Shown in pieces: positions 1 through 6,777 of a stretch of 18,202 nt of DNA. The stretch comes from an uncultured Asticcacaulis sp. (GTDB lineage: Bacteria > Pseudomonadota > Alphaproteobacteria > Caulobacterales > Caulobacteraceae): contig CAMLLA010000025.1 in the NCBI GenBank assembly GCA_946480525.1, positions 1-18,202 of the forward strand. Reading direction: 5' to 3'. Positions within the stretch are counted from its first letter, which is position 1. Each line of letters opens with the position of its first letter. The notes under the pieces were generated by a model. The model saw only the letters and a list, made by a program, of their open reading frames with translations. It had not been told where the DNA came from and did not search any database. Position numbers and translations under genes: made by a program.

Positions 1-49
1 TTTCTCCGGGGCGCCTCCGAAGCCCGAGGGCCTCATCAGCAGAGCGGCG

Positions 50-77
50 CTTATACCGCTTTAATTTTCCATGTCAA
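50..77 (-). promoter_or_regulatory. Sigma70-type promoter, gene-proximal (stable-RNA type)
   Basis: On the minus strand the -35 is TTGACA (72-77, consensus), the spacer is 16 bases, and the -10 is TATAAG (50-55). An A/T-rich dyad AATTCTTTTT/AAAAAGAATT lies just upstream, where an UP-element-like sequence would sit. Transcription runs left out of the window. Together with two further promoters at 151-178 and 255-283, this suggests an rRNA operon immediately to the left. The 16S gene itself is not visible here. Confidence 0.7.
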
Positions 78-150
78 GCAATTCTTTTTAAAAAGAATTT
101 TTCGATTTGGAGCGCTTCAGAAGCCCGAGGGCTTCGTCAGCGGAGCGGCG

Positions 151-178
151 TATATAGTCGCTCCAGTTTTTGCGTCAA
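151..178 (-). promoter_or_regulatory. Sigma70-type promoter, middle copy
   Basis: On the minus strand the -35 is TTGACG (173-178), the spacer is 16 bases and the -10 is TATATA (151-156). Spacing is identical to the promoter at 50-77, from which it is displaced by one 101-bp unit. The sequence upstream again has A and T runs (AAAACTTTTTCGAAAGAAA). The match in spacing and downstream leader supports a real duplicated promoter rather than chance hexamers. Confidence 0.7.
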
Positions 179-254
179 GCGTTTCTTTCGAAAAAGTTTT
201 CGCTATCTGCGGCCCCGTCGAAACCGCTTGGAAGCGCCGTCGCCGGGAGTGGTG

Positions 255-283
255 CTTCTAGTTAGACGGCCCCAGGGAGTCAA
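255..283 (-). promoter_or_regulatory. Sigma70-type promoter, distal copy
   Basis: On the minus strand the -35 is TTGACT (278-283), the spacer is 17 bases and the -10 is TAGAAG (255-260), preceded by CTAAC. It differs in sequence from the two 101-bp copies and so is probably an independent upstream promoter of the same leftward transcript. It sits about 30 bases past the stop codon of the CPBP gene ending at 316. Confidence 0.5.
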
Positions 284-315
284 CGACCTTTTTGCCGATT
301 TCTTATATAATTGCG

Positions 316-1293
316 TTACGCGTGAATTCCCTGCTCAGCGATGACCGGGAAGCCTTTGGGCGGGTTGCGCCGTATCTGCCATGCCAGCCAGATCGTGCCG
401 GCCAGCAACACCGCAGTGGCAACGACGCTTCCTTCCGGCCCAAAGCTGCCGCCGGTCAGCCACCAGGGCGCGCCGGCGGTTCCGGCCAGGTCGATAAGTG
501 GCGCGACCTTGACCGACATGCCGCTGACTTCCAGGCCGACGCCGCCGCTCAGCATCCAGTTCCATGCGGCGTGCCATCCGCATACCCCCCATAAAGACTG
601 CTCCCTTATGGCGTACAGGCTGAAGAATATGCCGACCAGCAGAATGTTCAGCAGGCCGAGCCCCAGTTCCGGCGTTGGCGGCGTATTCAGGGCGTGCATG
701 AGCGAGAAGATGACGGAATTGACGCCTATGGCCCAGTACATACCGTGGCGCGAGGCGATTAGCTGCATCAGCCACCCGCGCATCAGTATCTCTTCGCCAC
801 CGCCCTGGATGCAAAAGCCAACGAGCAGAACCAGGATAGGCACGAAGGCGGCCAATGACGGCGCCGCCCAGATACCCGGGGACTCGATGCGATACCCGCC
901 GAGCAGCGCAAGCCCGCCCACAACCGCGCCCAGAAATCCGAGGCCTATAAGAAAGCCACGCCCGAAACGTTTTGCGCCGTCGCCATTAAATCCTATTGTC
1001 TGCCATCCGCGCCGCTCAAACAAACGCACCCACATAAGGATCGCCACGGACGTGACCGCGCACGCAAACAGCGATGAGGCAAATACCGGCCATTCCGGCA
1101 GGAGGGCCATGAACGAAGCCTGGAGATTTTGCGGATCGAGCTTGAGGCCGGCCAGGTTAATGGCCGTCATCAGGAAAGCCGGCAAAAGCAGGATCTGCAG
1201 CGCCAGGAAGACTATACCCAGCGCGATGATTGCCGGGCTCCAGGTCCGGCGATGCCCTGGCAGACGAGGTGCATAAAGTTCGATACCGGCCAT
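316..1293 (-). CDS. CPBP-family intramembrane metalloprotease (CAAX/Abi type), intact active site
   Basis: Multi-pass membrane protein of 325 residues with several hydrophobic segments. All three family motifs are visible: E167-E168-x3-R172 (GGGEEILMRGW), H200 in FSLMH, and H241-x3-N245 in CGWHAAWN. In this family the Glu and His residues form the metal or catalytic site. Members process prenylated proteins or act in bacteriocin self-immunity; the substrate here is unknown. The start at 1293 is chosen because MxGIELYA matches the start of the paralogue (VGTELYA) and because a TATAAT lies at 1334-1339, leaving little room for longer starts. It is the last gene of a minus-strand group: XRE regulator, degenerate paralogue, this gene. 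No terminator is visible after the stop, and the leftward promoters begin about 30 bases on. Confidence 0.85.
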   Translation of the reverse strand: MAGIELYAPRLPGHRRTWSPAIIALGIVFLALQILLLPAFLMTAINLAGLKLDPQNLQASFMALLPEWPVFASSLFACAVTSVAILMWVRLFERRGWQTIGFNGDGAKRFGRGFLIGLGFLGAVVGGLALLGGYRIESPGIWAAPSLAAFVPILVLLVGFCIQGGGEEILMRGWLMQLIASRHGMYWAIGVNSVIFSLMHALNTPPTPELGLGLLNILLVGIFFSLYAIREQSLWGVCGWHAAWNWMLSGGVGLEVSGMSVKVAPLIDLAGTAGAPWWLTGGSFGPEGSVVATAVLLAGTIWLAWQIRRNPPKGFPVIAEQGIHA

Positions 1294-1333
1294 CTTCGGT
1301 CCGTGCCCTTTGTTCCGCATACAGTGTCGATGG

Positions 1334-1364
1334 ATTATAGTGGCACGAAGCGGAGGCAAGACAA
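1334..1364 (-). promoter_or_regulatory. Possible promoter in front of the CPBP gene
   Basis: A perfect TATAAT lies at 1334-1339 on the minus strand, with TTGTCT at 1359-1364 as the best -35. The spacer is 19 bases, longer than ideal, so the call is tentative. It lies between the two CPBP genes and would let the downstream one be transcribed on its own. Confidence 0.35.
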
Positions 1365-1380
1365 ACGGATAGTTTCGCAG

Positions 1381-2325
1381 CTAATGGTCGATAATCGTTT
1401 CATAGCGCTCGCGAACCGGCACCGCCTGCTTCGGTCCGCCTTTTTTGCCGCGCAGGCAGGTCGACAGCGCAATTAGCGCCCCTACGGTCATGACAATGCT
1501 GGCATTCGGACCATAGTCTCCCCCCGTCAATAGCCACGGCGCCTCCGGCAGGCTATCGACCCTTATCAGACCTGGCGTCACGTTCAGCCTTCCGCCGTCG
1601 ACATTGAGCCCAAGCCCCCAGCCCATGGTCAGGTTCCACGCGGCGTGAAACCCACATACACCCCAAAGGCTCTGGTCGCGCATGGCACGCAGGCACATAT
1701 ACCCGCTCAGGATGGCAATGTTGACAATGCCCAGCATGGCTTCGGGCGAACGCAGCGCGCCCAATCCCCCCTGAACCACAAGGCAGGCGACGATATTGAA
1801 GGCGACCGCCAACACCGCGCCCCATTGCCTTGCGGCGGTTTGCAGCAGCCACCCGCGAAACATGGCTTCGGTCACCAGGGCCTGAAGGACGGTCCCGGCG
1901 ATCGCCAGCAGGCTGGCCAGCAGCCAGGTGGGCGTCAGGTGGTCATACCAGGCGCCTGGCCCGGCGATCTCGAAGCCGGCGGTCAGAACGATGACGGCCA
2001 CAACGCCCACCACCAGGGCTAGGCCGGAGAGAAGGCCAGCCCCGAAACGCCTGCCCTGCCACGGTCCCATACCGATCGACGACAAAGGCCGACGTTCGAA
2101 GACACGCAGCCACAGCCATAAGAGCAGAAGCACGGGGCCCGACGCAAACAGGGCTGTCAGATTGTCCTGCCAGCGGCCGCTGGCTGCCGAGACATAAAGA
2201 CCGAAGACGCCGGCGATCTGGCCCGATACCCATACCCCGGCATAGATGAACAGCCAGACCAGGGGAAGGGTTAACAGCGCCCACGTCCGGCGGTACCATC
2301 CCGATGCGTAAAGCTCTGTGCCCAC
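1381..2325 (-). CDS. CPBP-family membrane protein with degenerate active site
   Basis: About 314 residues, clearly a paralogue of the neighbouring gene: both have xGxELYA at the start, RDQSLWGVCGFHAAWN (REQSLWGVCGWHAAWN in the neighbour) and a WLLTGG/WWLTGG-YGP segment near the end. The GTG start at 2325 is preferred because AAAGGGGGCGG precedes it and because it aligns with the paralogue; a longer frame would overlap the upstream regulator. Motif 1 reads T152-E153-x3-R157 instead of E-E-x3-R. Motif 2 has Q185 where the paralogue has catalytic His. Motif 3 (H227-x3-N231) is kept. Loss of the first Glu and of the motif-2 His suggests it is no longer a protease and may bind or regulate instead. 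It follows the XRE regulator by about 60 bases and is probably co-transcribed with it. Confidence 0.8.
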   Translation of the reverse strand: MGTELYASGWYRRTWALLTLPLVWLFIYAGVWVSGQIAGVFGLYVSAASGRWQDNLTALFASGPVLLLLWLWLRVFERRPLSSIGMGPWQGRRFGAGLLSGLALVVGVVAVIVLTAGFEIAGPGAWYDHLTPTWLLASLLAIAGTVLQALVTEAMFRGWLLQTAARQWGAVLAVAFNIVACLVVQGGLGALRSPEAMLGIVNIAILSGYMCLRAMRDQSLWGVCGFHAAWNLTMGWGLGLNVDGGRLNVTPGLIRVDSLPEAPWLLTGGDYGPNASIVMTVGALIALSTCLRGKKGGPKQAVPVRERYETIIDH

Positions 2326-2386
2326 AATGCCGCCCCCTTTTACAGAGCTGACGTTTCCATAGTTAATGACGGCTGGCAAGCCCGGC

Positions 2387-3172
2387 TTAGCCGGTCGTTC
2401 CACGCAAAATGGCCTGGGTTGCGGCATCGGCCGGGAAGAAGGCTTCGACGGCGATTTCCGACAGGGTGACGTCGAACGGGGCGCCGAACACAGTCGTCGT
2501 TGAGAAGAATGACAGTTCCCCAATAGGCAGGCTCAACTTCAGCGGCACATAGACATCACCGAAGTCTCCATGTCCGCCGCTGTCGTCCGGCGCCGGCAGA
2601 GATTCGAGTTCGGTCAACAACCGCGACAGTGCGCCATCGCCCGAGGCCTGCATCTGATGACGCAGCCGCATCAGTATATGTGTCCGCCACTGGGCCAGAT
2701 TGATGATAAATGGCGCGAAGCCACCTGGATGCAGCGACAGCTTTAGAATATTGACCGGCGGTTCCAGCAGGGTCTTGTCCGCCACCACCGCCAACAGGTT
2801 TTGCAGGCTTTGGTTGGCAGCGATCAGCGTCCAATGCGGATCGACGGCCAACGCAGGGTAAGGATCGTGCGCGCTGAGCAACTGGTCGATCGCCGCACGC
2901 GCCGCCGCCAGCGACGGATCATCGAGACTGCGCGCCATGTACATGGCGGCGTAGCCCGCGGCATTCAGCAGCCGGTTACGTTCGCGCAGCGGCATGTCGA
3001 GGACTTCCGACAGGCGGATGACCATGTCGCGGCTGGGGATCGAGCGTCCGGTCTCAATAAAACTCAGATGTTTTTGCGAGATTTCGGCGTCGAGCGCCAA
3101 GTCGAGCTGGCTCATGCGCCGACGCGCCCGCCAGTCCTTCAACAGTTCGCCGAATGCATGAATTGCCGTCAT
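2387..3172 (-). CDS. XRE-family transcriptional regulator with MmyB-like ligand-binding domain
   Basis: 261 residues. An N-terminal HTH (about residues 8-63) has the typical pattern LLKDWRARRRMSQLDLA, then SQKHLSFIETGRSIPS. The C-terminal part (about 100-255) has the MLTR/MmyB signature DPYPALAVDPHWTLIAANQS. In this family that domain is a PAS-like pocket, in some members binding fatty acids. The start at 3172 has a strong Shine-Dalgarno sequence, GGAGGA, at proper distance. It is divergent from the small membrane protein at 3298 and probably co-transcribed with the two CPBP genes downstream, so it may control both sides. The ligand is unknown. Confidence 0.88.
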   Translation of the reverse strand: MTAIHAFGELLKDWRARRRMSQLDLALDAEISQKHLSFIETGRSIPSRDMVIRLSEVLDMPLRERNRLLNAAGYAAMYMARSLDDPSLAAARAAIDQLLSAHDPYPALAVDPHWTLIAANQSLQNLLAVVADKTLLEPPVNILKLSLHPGGFAPFIINLAQWRTHILMRLRHQMQASGDGALSRLLTELESLPAPDDSGGHGDFGDVYVPLKLSLPIGELSFFSTTTVFGAPFDVTLSEIAVEAFFPADAATQAILRGTTG

Positions 3173-3218
3173 GATATCCTCCGATGCTCACGCTTAGAGC
3201 GCCGACGACGGCGTTTCA

Positions 3219-3235
3219 ATTACCTCCCACTTAAT
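3219..3235. promoter_or_regulatory. Imperfect dyad, possible operator of the XRE regulator
   Basis: ATTACCT-CCC-ACTTAAT is an imperfect inverted repeat (ATTA outer arms paired with TAAT) in the 125-base divergent intergenic region between the XRE gene and the plus-strand membrane protein gene. Its position between two divergent starts suits an autoregulatory site. The inner bases do not pair, so confidence is low. Confidence 0.3.
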
Positions 3236-3297
3236 CGACACGCCGCCCGGCCTGCGGGATCATCGGCCATCCCAAACGAGCCAGAGGAGATGTGCTC

Positions 3298-3687
3298 ATG
3301 TTCGCGTCCAACTTGTTGAAATTCGCCCTGATCGCCGACGCCGTGGCCAGCACTGCCATGGGCCTGCTGCTGGCAGGCGGCGCAGGCTTCCTGTCCAACT
3401 TTCTCAACCTGCCCCAGGACCTGCTGCTCTACGCCGGCCTGTTCCTCATCCCGTACGGACTGGTCGTCGCCTGGATCGGCACGCGGCCACAGATCCCGCG
3501 GCCCATCGCCTGGCTCGTCCTGGCGCTGAATGCGCTCTGGGTTATCGACAGCTTCGGCCTGTTGTTCACCACCTTTGTCAGCCCAAACGCCTGGGGCGTG
3601 GCGTTTGTGAGTGTTCAAAGCGTGGCAGTCGCGGTTCTCGCCATTGCGCAGATCGCAGGCCTCCGGCAGGCCCGGCGTTTGGCGTAG
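3298..3687 (+). CDS. Small integral membrane protein, about four TM segments, function unknown
   Basis: 129 residues, strongly hydrophobic. Likely membrane segments are about 5-28, 40-62, 70-90 and 98-122, with short polar loops (GTRPQIPRP). I do not recognise the family with certainty. The ATG at 3298 is chosen because AGAGGAGA ends 7 bases before it; the in-frame GTG at 3292 would be too close to that ribosome binding site. It is divergent from the XRE/MmyB regulator and so is a plausible target of it. The C-terminus is a short basic tail (RQARRLA). Confidence 0.75.
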   Translation: MFASNLLKFALIADAVASTAMGLLLAGGAGFLSNFLNLPQDLLLYAGLFLIPYGLVVAWIGTRPQIPRPIAWLVLALNALWVIDSFGLLFTTFVSPNAWGVAFVSVQSVAVAVLAIAQIAGLRQARRLA

Positions 3688-3688
3688 G

Positions 3689-3850
3689 TTGACAGGTCAT
3701 GTGCCGCGGCTTAAGCCTCGGCGCATGACCGCGATGACGATCCATACCCAACAGCAGCCAACCCGCCGAATTCCGGCGAGGGTGCGCGTGGCTGGCTGAA
3801 AGATCGCTTCAACCGCTTTTGCAACCCCGCCCGGCTGGCGGGGTTTTTCT
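3689..3850 (+). ncRNA. Candidate small RNA or attenuated leader with mini-ORF
   Basis: A consensus -35 (TTGACA, 3689-3694) is followed at once by a 36-base near-perfect palindrome: arms 3695-3706 and 3719-3730, inner arms GGCTT-AAGCC, 16 of 18 pairs. A weak -10 (TAAGCC) at 3712-3717 would lie inside it. Next come a possible 24-codon ORF (ATG 3725, stop 3797-3799), a small hairpin CGCCG-AATTC-CGGCG, and a strong intrinsic terminator ending near 3850, just before the gene at 3883. The layout (promoter, short ORF, terminator, gene) fits either a free-standing small RNA or a leader/attenuator. The mini-ORF has no obvious ribosome binding site or repeated amino-acid codons. Confidence 0.4.
3823..3848 (+). 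terminator. Intrinsic terminator
   Basis: A 9-bp perfect stem AACCCCGCC (3823-3831) / GGCGGGGTT (3837-3845) with a 5-base loop runs into TTTTTCTTTT. This is the clearest rho-independent terminator in the window. It ends the transcript from the small membrane protein gene and the candidate small RNA, 33 bases before the next start codon. Confidence 0.85.
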
Positions 3851-3882
3851 TTTGCCGTCCGGGTTATCCTATGGAGAACCTC

Positions 3883-4308
3883 ATGACCTTCACTTCCGAT
3901 ACCGAAATAGACCACATTGCCTCGGGCGTTCTCGACCGCAGCCTGCCCAAGGCGGAATGGACGCACGCCGCGCATTTCGCACTGGCCCTGTGGCTGCTGC
4001 GTCACCGCGACAATGTACCCGCGATCCTTCCGGGGATTATCCGCACTTATAATGAAGCCACGGGCGGGGAAAACACCGACACCGCCGGCTATCATGAAAC
4101 GATCACCCAGGCATCGTTGCGGGCGGCGAAAGCCTTTTTGGCTGGCTTTGCGCCGGAACATCCCTTGTTCGATATCGCCAACCGGCTGATGGCGTCGCAA
4201 TTGGGTCGCTCCGACTGGCTGCTGCTTCATTGGTCGAAGGAACGGCTGTTTACGCCCGATGCCCGCCGTGAATGGGTGGAACCCGACCTGAAGGCGTTGG
4301 ATTTCTAG
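3883..4308 (+). CDS. Conserved-looking hypothetical protein, 141 residues
   Basis: Soluble, no signal peptide. Notable residues are WTHAAH near residue 29 and a YHETIT motif near residue 70, spaced like paired His/Glu ligands. This hints at a small metal- or substrate-binding alpha-helical domain, but I do not recognise the family and assign no function. The start at 3883 is preferred over the in-frame ATG at 3871 because GGAGAA lies 6 bases upstream of 3883 and nothing suitable precedes 3871. It follows a strong terminator, so it needs its own promoter or antitermination. It converges with the histidine kinase gene, with a hairpin element between them. Confidence 0.75.
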   Translation: MTFTSDTEIDHIASGVLDRSLPKAEWTHAAHFALALWLLRHRDNVPAILPGIIRTYNEATGGENTDTAGYHETITQASLRAAKAFLAGFAPEHPLFDIANRLMASQLGRSDWLLLHWSKERLFTPDARREWVEPDLKALDF

Positions 4309-4328
4309 AGCGATATGGCGAACGAAGT

Positions 4329-4361
4329 TCGGAATGATGCTTCCAATTAAAATCATTCCGA
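4329..4361. repeat. Palindromic element between convergent genes
   Basis: Arms TCGGAATGAT (4329-4338) and ATCATTCCGA (4352-4361) are perfect 10-bp inverted repeats around a 13-base A/T-rich loop. It ends 2 bases before the last codon position of the histidine kinase gene. Lacking a GC-rich stem and a long T run, it is a weak terminator at best and may be a copy of a dispersed intergenic palindrome. Confidence 0.55.
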
Positions 4362-4362
4362 T

Positions 4363-5754
4363 CTAGGCGGCGGCTGATACAGCCGCCTCCGGCGCCCGGG
4401 CCAGGGTGAAGCAGAAGCGCGCGCCATAGTCCGGAGCGGGCTCAAGCCATATTTCACCGCCATGGCGCTCGACGATCTTGCGGCAGATGGTCAACCCCAG
4501 CCCCGTGCCATTGTACTTGTCCCACGTATGCAGGCGGCGAAAGGGCTCGAAAACCTGCTTGGCGTATTCGGGCTCGATGCCGATGCCGTTGTCGGTCACG
4601 CAGATGCGCCAGCGGCCATCGGCCGGCTCCGCAGACACGGTTATCAATGGCGACCGCCCCTCAGGCTGATAGGTCATGGCGTTGCCTATCAGGTTTTCGA
4701 AAAGCCTTTGCAGTTGAATGGGATTTCCCGCCACTTTCGGCAAATCGTCGGCCTTTATGACGGCGTCGGTCTCAGCGATCCGCTGGCCCAGATTGGCGCG
4801 CACGTGGTTCATCAATGCGGCCAGATCAACGGTGCTGTCCTCGAACGGCTCGTGCTTCAACCTGGAATAACGCAGCAGATCCTGGACCATCAGGTGCATC
4901 CGGCTGGCCGAGGTCGAGATGATGCCAAGATAACGCCGGCCCTTTTCGTCCAGGCGGTCCCTGTAGTCCTCGGCCACGAGCTGGCTGTAGATATTGACCA
5001 TGCGCACCGGCTCCTGCATGTCGTGCGACGCGACATAGGCAAAGCGTTCCAGTTCGGTGTTGGATTCCATCAGCTGCTTCAGCAGGCGTTCACGGTTTTC
5101 GTCGGCGACGCGGGCGCGCTCGATCTCAAGCATGATGAAGTGCTGCACGATCCAGAAGCTCAAGGCCCCGGCCAGAAGAATCCATACCAGCGTCACCGCG
5201 ACAAAGCTGACGACCCGTTCGTGGCGATAGGCGTCCGCACGGGCGGTCTCCGCCTCCAGCGACCGGCGGGTCGCAGCCACCATGCGATCAATTTCGCCCT
5301 GGAAGCTCATGCGTTCAGGGCGATCGGCGACGCCAATGGCTTCAGCTGCCGCCGGGCCGCGCGTCACCGCGGCAAGGCTGAGTTCGCGCCGGGTGTCGAC
5401 GAAGCGCCGCGCGCGCCCTTCCAGCCGTTCCAGACCGACCTCGCTGCCAGCCGTTCCCTTCTCACGCCATTGCAACAGCACGGCATCGATTTCATCGAGA
5501 TTGCGATCCAGGCGCGCGGCAAACATGCGCGTTTCGTCGACCGATCGCGAATGATAGATGCCCCGCGATTCCATCACCACTGTACTGATCAGCCGGTTCA
5601 GCCGCTCACCCATATAGGCGTTTTCATAGGCCCGGCCGTAGTGATCCATCATCCGGTTATAGTCGGACAGGGTCGACAGGCCGAACAGCATGACGCTCAG
5701 CGACATGACGACCAGCCCGCCGATCAGAATCGATATCCGCGCCCGCAAGCTCAT
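4363..5754 (-). CDS. Membrane-bound sensor histidine kinase (orphan)
   Basis: 463 residues. TM1 is about 7-29, followed by a roughly 150-residue extracytoplasmic helical sensor region, then TM2 about 183-205 and a short coiled linker. The kinase core has H244 in the H-box (FAYVASHDMQEPVR), the N-box around N354/N358 (LFENLIGNAMTY), the G1 box DNGIGI at 388-393, an F-box VFEPFRRLH and the G2 box GTGLGL at 416-421. All catalytic elements are intact. The H-box resembles those of phytochrome-like kinases (SHDxQEPLR type). No response regulator is encoded in the window, so its partner must be elsewhere. The signal is unknown; the extracytoplasmic part resembles four-helix-bundle sensors. It is transcribed alone, convergent with the gene at 3883. 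Confidence 0.92.
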   Translation of the reverse strand: MSLRARISILIGGLVVMSLSVMLFGLSTLSDYNRMMDHYGRAYENAYMGERLNRLISTVVMESRGIYHSRSVDETRMFAARLDRNLDEIDAVLLQWREKGTAGSEVGLERLEGRARRFVDTRRELSLAAVTRGPAAAEAIGVADRPERMSFQGEIDRMVAATRRSLEAETARADAYRHERVVSFVAVTLVWILLAGALSFWIVQHFIMLEIERARVADENRERLLKQLMESNTELERFAYVASHDMQEPVRMVNIYSQLVAEDYRDRLDEKGRRYLGIISTSASRMHLMVQDLLRYSRLKHEPFEDSTVDLAALMNHVRANLGQRIAETDAVIKADDLPKVAGNPIQLQRLFENLIGNAMTYQPEGRSPLITVSAEPADGRWRICVTDNGIGIEPEYAKQVFEPFRRLHTWDKYNGTGLGLTICRKIVERHGGEIWLEPAPDYGARFCFTLARAPEAAVSAAA

Positions 5755-5804
5755 GAACGATACCTGGTTCTGGGAAAGAGTTCAGCAATCCTTTGCATGA
5801 TTTA

Positions 5805-5821
5805 TGACAGTTCGCCTGTCA
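5805..5821. promoter_or_regulatory. Small dyad upstream of the histidine kinase gene
   Basis: TGACAG-TTCGC-CTGTCA is a perfect 6-bp inverted repeat about 50 bases upstream of the kinase start codon and just past the end of the lipoprotein gene. It could be an operator of the kinase promoter or a hairpin at the 3' end of the lipoprotein transcript. There is no further evidence for either. Confidence 0.3.
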
Positions 5822-5855
5822 CGTGTAAATGGTAACGCGGCCTGAACGATGGTCG

Positions 5856-6614
5856 TTAGTGCGCTTTTTGCGTTAACCCTTTTAAGAAGTCTTGTGCCTG
5901 ATTTCGTCCATCCTGAGCGGCCTTTTCAGCAGCCGCATCCACCGAAGTACTCAGGCTAATGATACCGAAATTCATGCCGCACTTAGCGTGGTAATCGTTG
6001 ATCTGGCTCATGACTACGCCGGCAGTATTTCCCTCAGAAATGTTACTTCCTAATAAAGTCAAAAGGCGTGTCCGTTCCCGACTCCGTTCCGCCATGACGG
6101 CACGATAAAGCAGTTCGGGTTCGCGATCACCAAGTACAGTTTTCTTTAGTTTTTCCTCTGTTCCGCTCGTAAATGACGATAGTCCAGACAAAAGATTTGC
6201 CGAACTGGCAGGTTTCAGCAAACTCGCGGAAGTGCTAAATCCGAGACTAGTTATCTGCAATATGGAAACTGTAGATTTACTGTCTTTTAGAAAATCAACC
6301 ATATATTTTTCGCAAAGCGCGTCGGAATTCATAATCAACGCATAAGCTGTAGCCTTTTCAATTCTTTGCGACCTATCCGCATTCGTCGAATTTATAGCGG
6401 TCGTATACAATAATATTGCATCGCCCGAAGGGTCATTGCCCAACTGTGGATGATCCAGATTATTTAAGACTATTTTTGCAGACGCGCTTAATCCCAGCGC
6501 TGTCTCGTAACGATCGGTGTACCGTTGCAGGTCAAATTTTTTGCTATCATTACTCATAGTGCTACATCCCTGTAGCAGTAATGCCGCCGGAACCAAGAGC
6601 AGAATTCTCATCAT
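5856..6614 (-). CDS. Putative lipoprotein, function unknown; AT-rich gene
   Basis: 252 residues. The N-terminus MMRILLLVPAALLLQGC is a classical lipoprotein signal with lipobox LQGC and acylation at C17. The remainder is a mostly helical periplasmic protein with a second conserved-looking stretch NDYHAKCGMNFG near residue 205. I do not recognise the family. Start: GGGGG lies 5 bases before the ATG at 6614; the next codon is also ATG, and an in-frame TTG at 6626 would overlap the G run. Base and codon use differ from the neighbours: many A/T-ending codons (TTT, AAA, TTA, ATA) in an otherwise GC-rich window, suggesting recent acquisition. It stands alone in its orientation context, with about 100 bases on its 3' side and 160 on its 5' side. 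Confidence 0.75.
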   Translation of the reverse strand: MMRILLLVPAALLLQGCSTMSNDSKKFDLQRYTDRYETALGLSASAKIVLNNLDHPQLGNDPSGDAILLYTTAINSTNADRSQRIEKATAYALIMNSDALCEKYMVDFLKDSKSTVSILQITSLGFSTSASLLKPASSANLLSGLSSFTSGTEEKLKKTVLGDREPELLYRAVMAERSRERTRLLTLLGSNISEGNTAGVVMSQINDYHAKCGMNFGIISLSTSVDAAAEKAAQDGRNQAQDFLKGLTQKAH

Positions 6615-6631
6615 AAAAACCCCCAAAGCTG

Positions 6632-6654
6632 CGCGCGATATCGCGTATCGCGCG
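6632..6654 (-). promoter_or_regulatory. GC-rich hairpin in the lipoprotein 5' leader
   Basis: CGCGCGATA (6632-6640) and TATCGCGCG (6646-6654) form a perfect 9-bp inverted repeat with a 5-base loop. It lies about 10 bases upstream of the G-rich ribosome binding site of the AT-rich lipoprotein gene. It could act as an mRNA leader hairpin or as an operator; there is no T run for termination. Confidence 0.45.
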
Positions 6655-6777
6655 TTGAGTTAATGCGCTTTGAGATTTTAATTCAATCAAAGATTGTGAT
6701 TCCGCGACCTGCAAAATAACATTGTGTCGTCAATGCATCACATGCAAACGTTACTCGACCTGATCGACAATCTGTCC

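Larger units (their letters stand above)
10..211. repeat. Two tandem diverged copies of a 101-bp promoter-plus-leader unit
   Basis: The 12-base string GAAGCCCGAGGG occurs at 19-30 and again at 120-131, exactly 101 bases apart. The flanks match too: GCGCCTCC against GCGCTTCA, then CTCATCAGCAGAGCGGCG against CTTCGTCAGCGGAGCGGCG, then an AT-rich half with a TGTCAAG/CGTCAAG core and a dyad of A and T runs. Read on the minus strand, each copy is an upstream A/T tract, a -35, a -10 and a conserved GC-rich initial transcribed segment containing GAAGCCC-TC-GGGCTTC-like hairpin arms. Duplicated promoter units of this kind are typical of strongly expressed stable-RNA operons. Confidence 0.75.

Noticed and set aside
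4462..5835. Long plus-strand open frame of 457 codons
   Set aside because: It is antisense to the histidine kinase, whose H, N, G1 and G2 boxes are all in the minus-strand frame. GC-rich third positions keep the opposite frame open.
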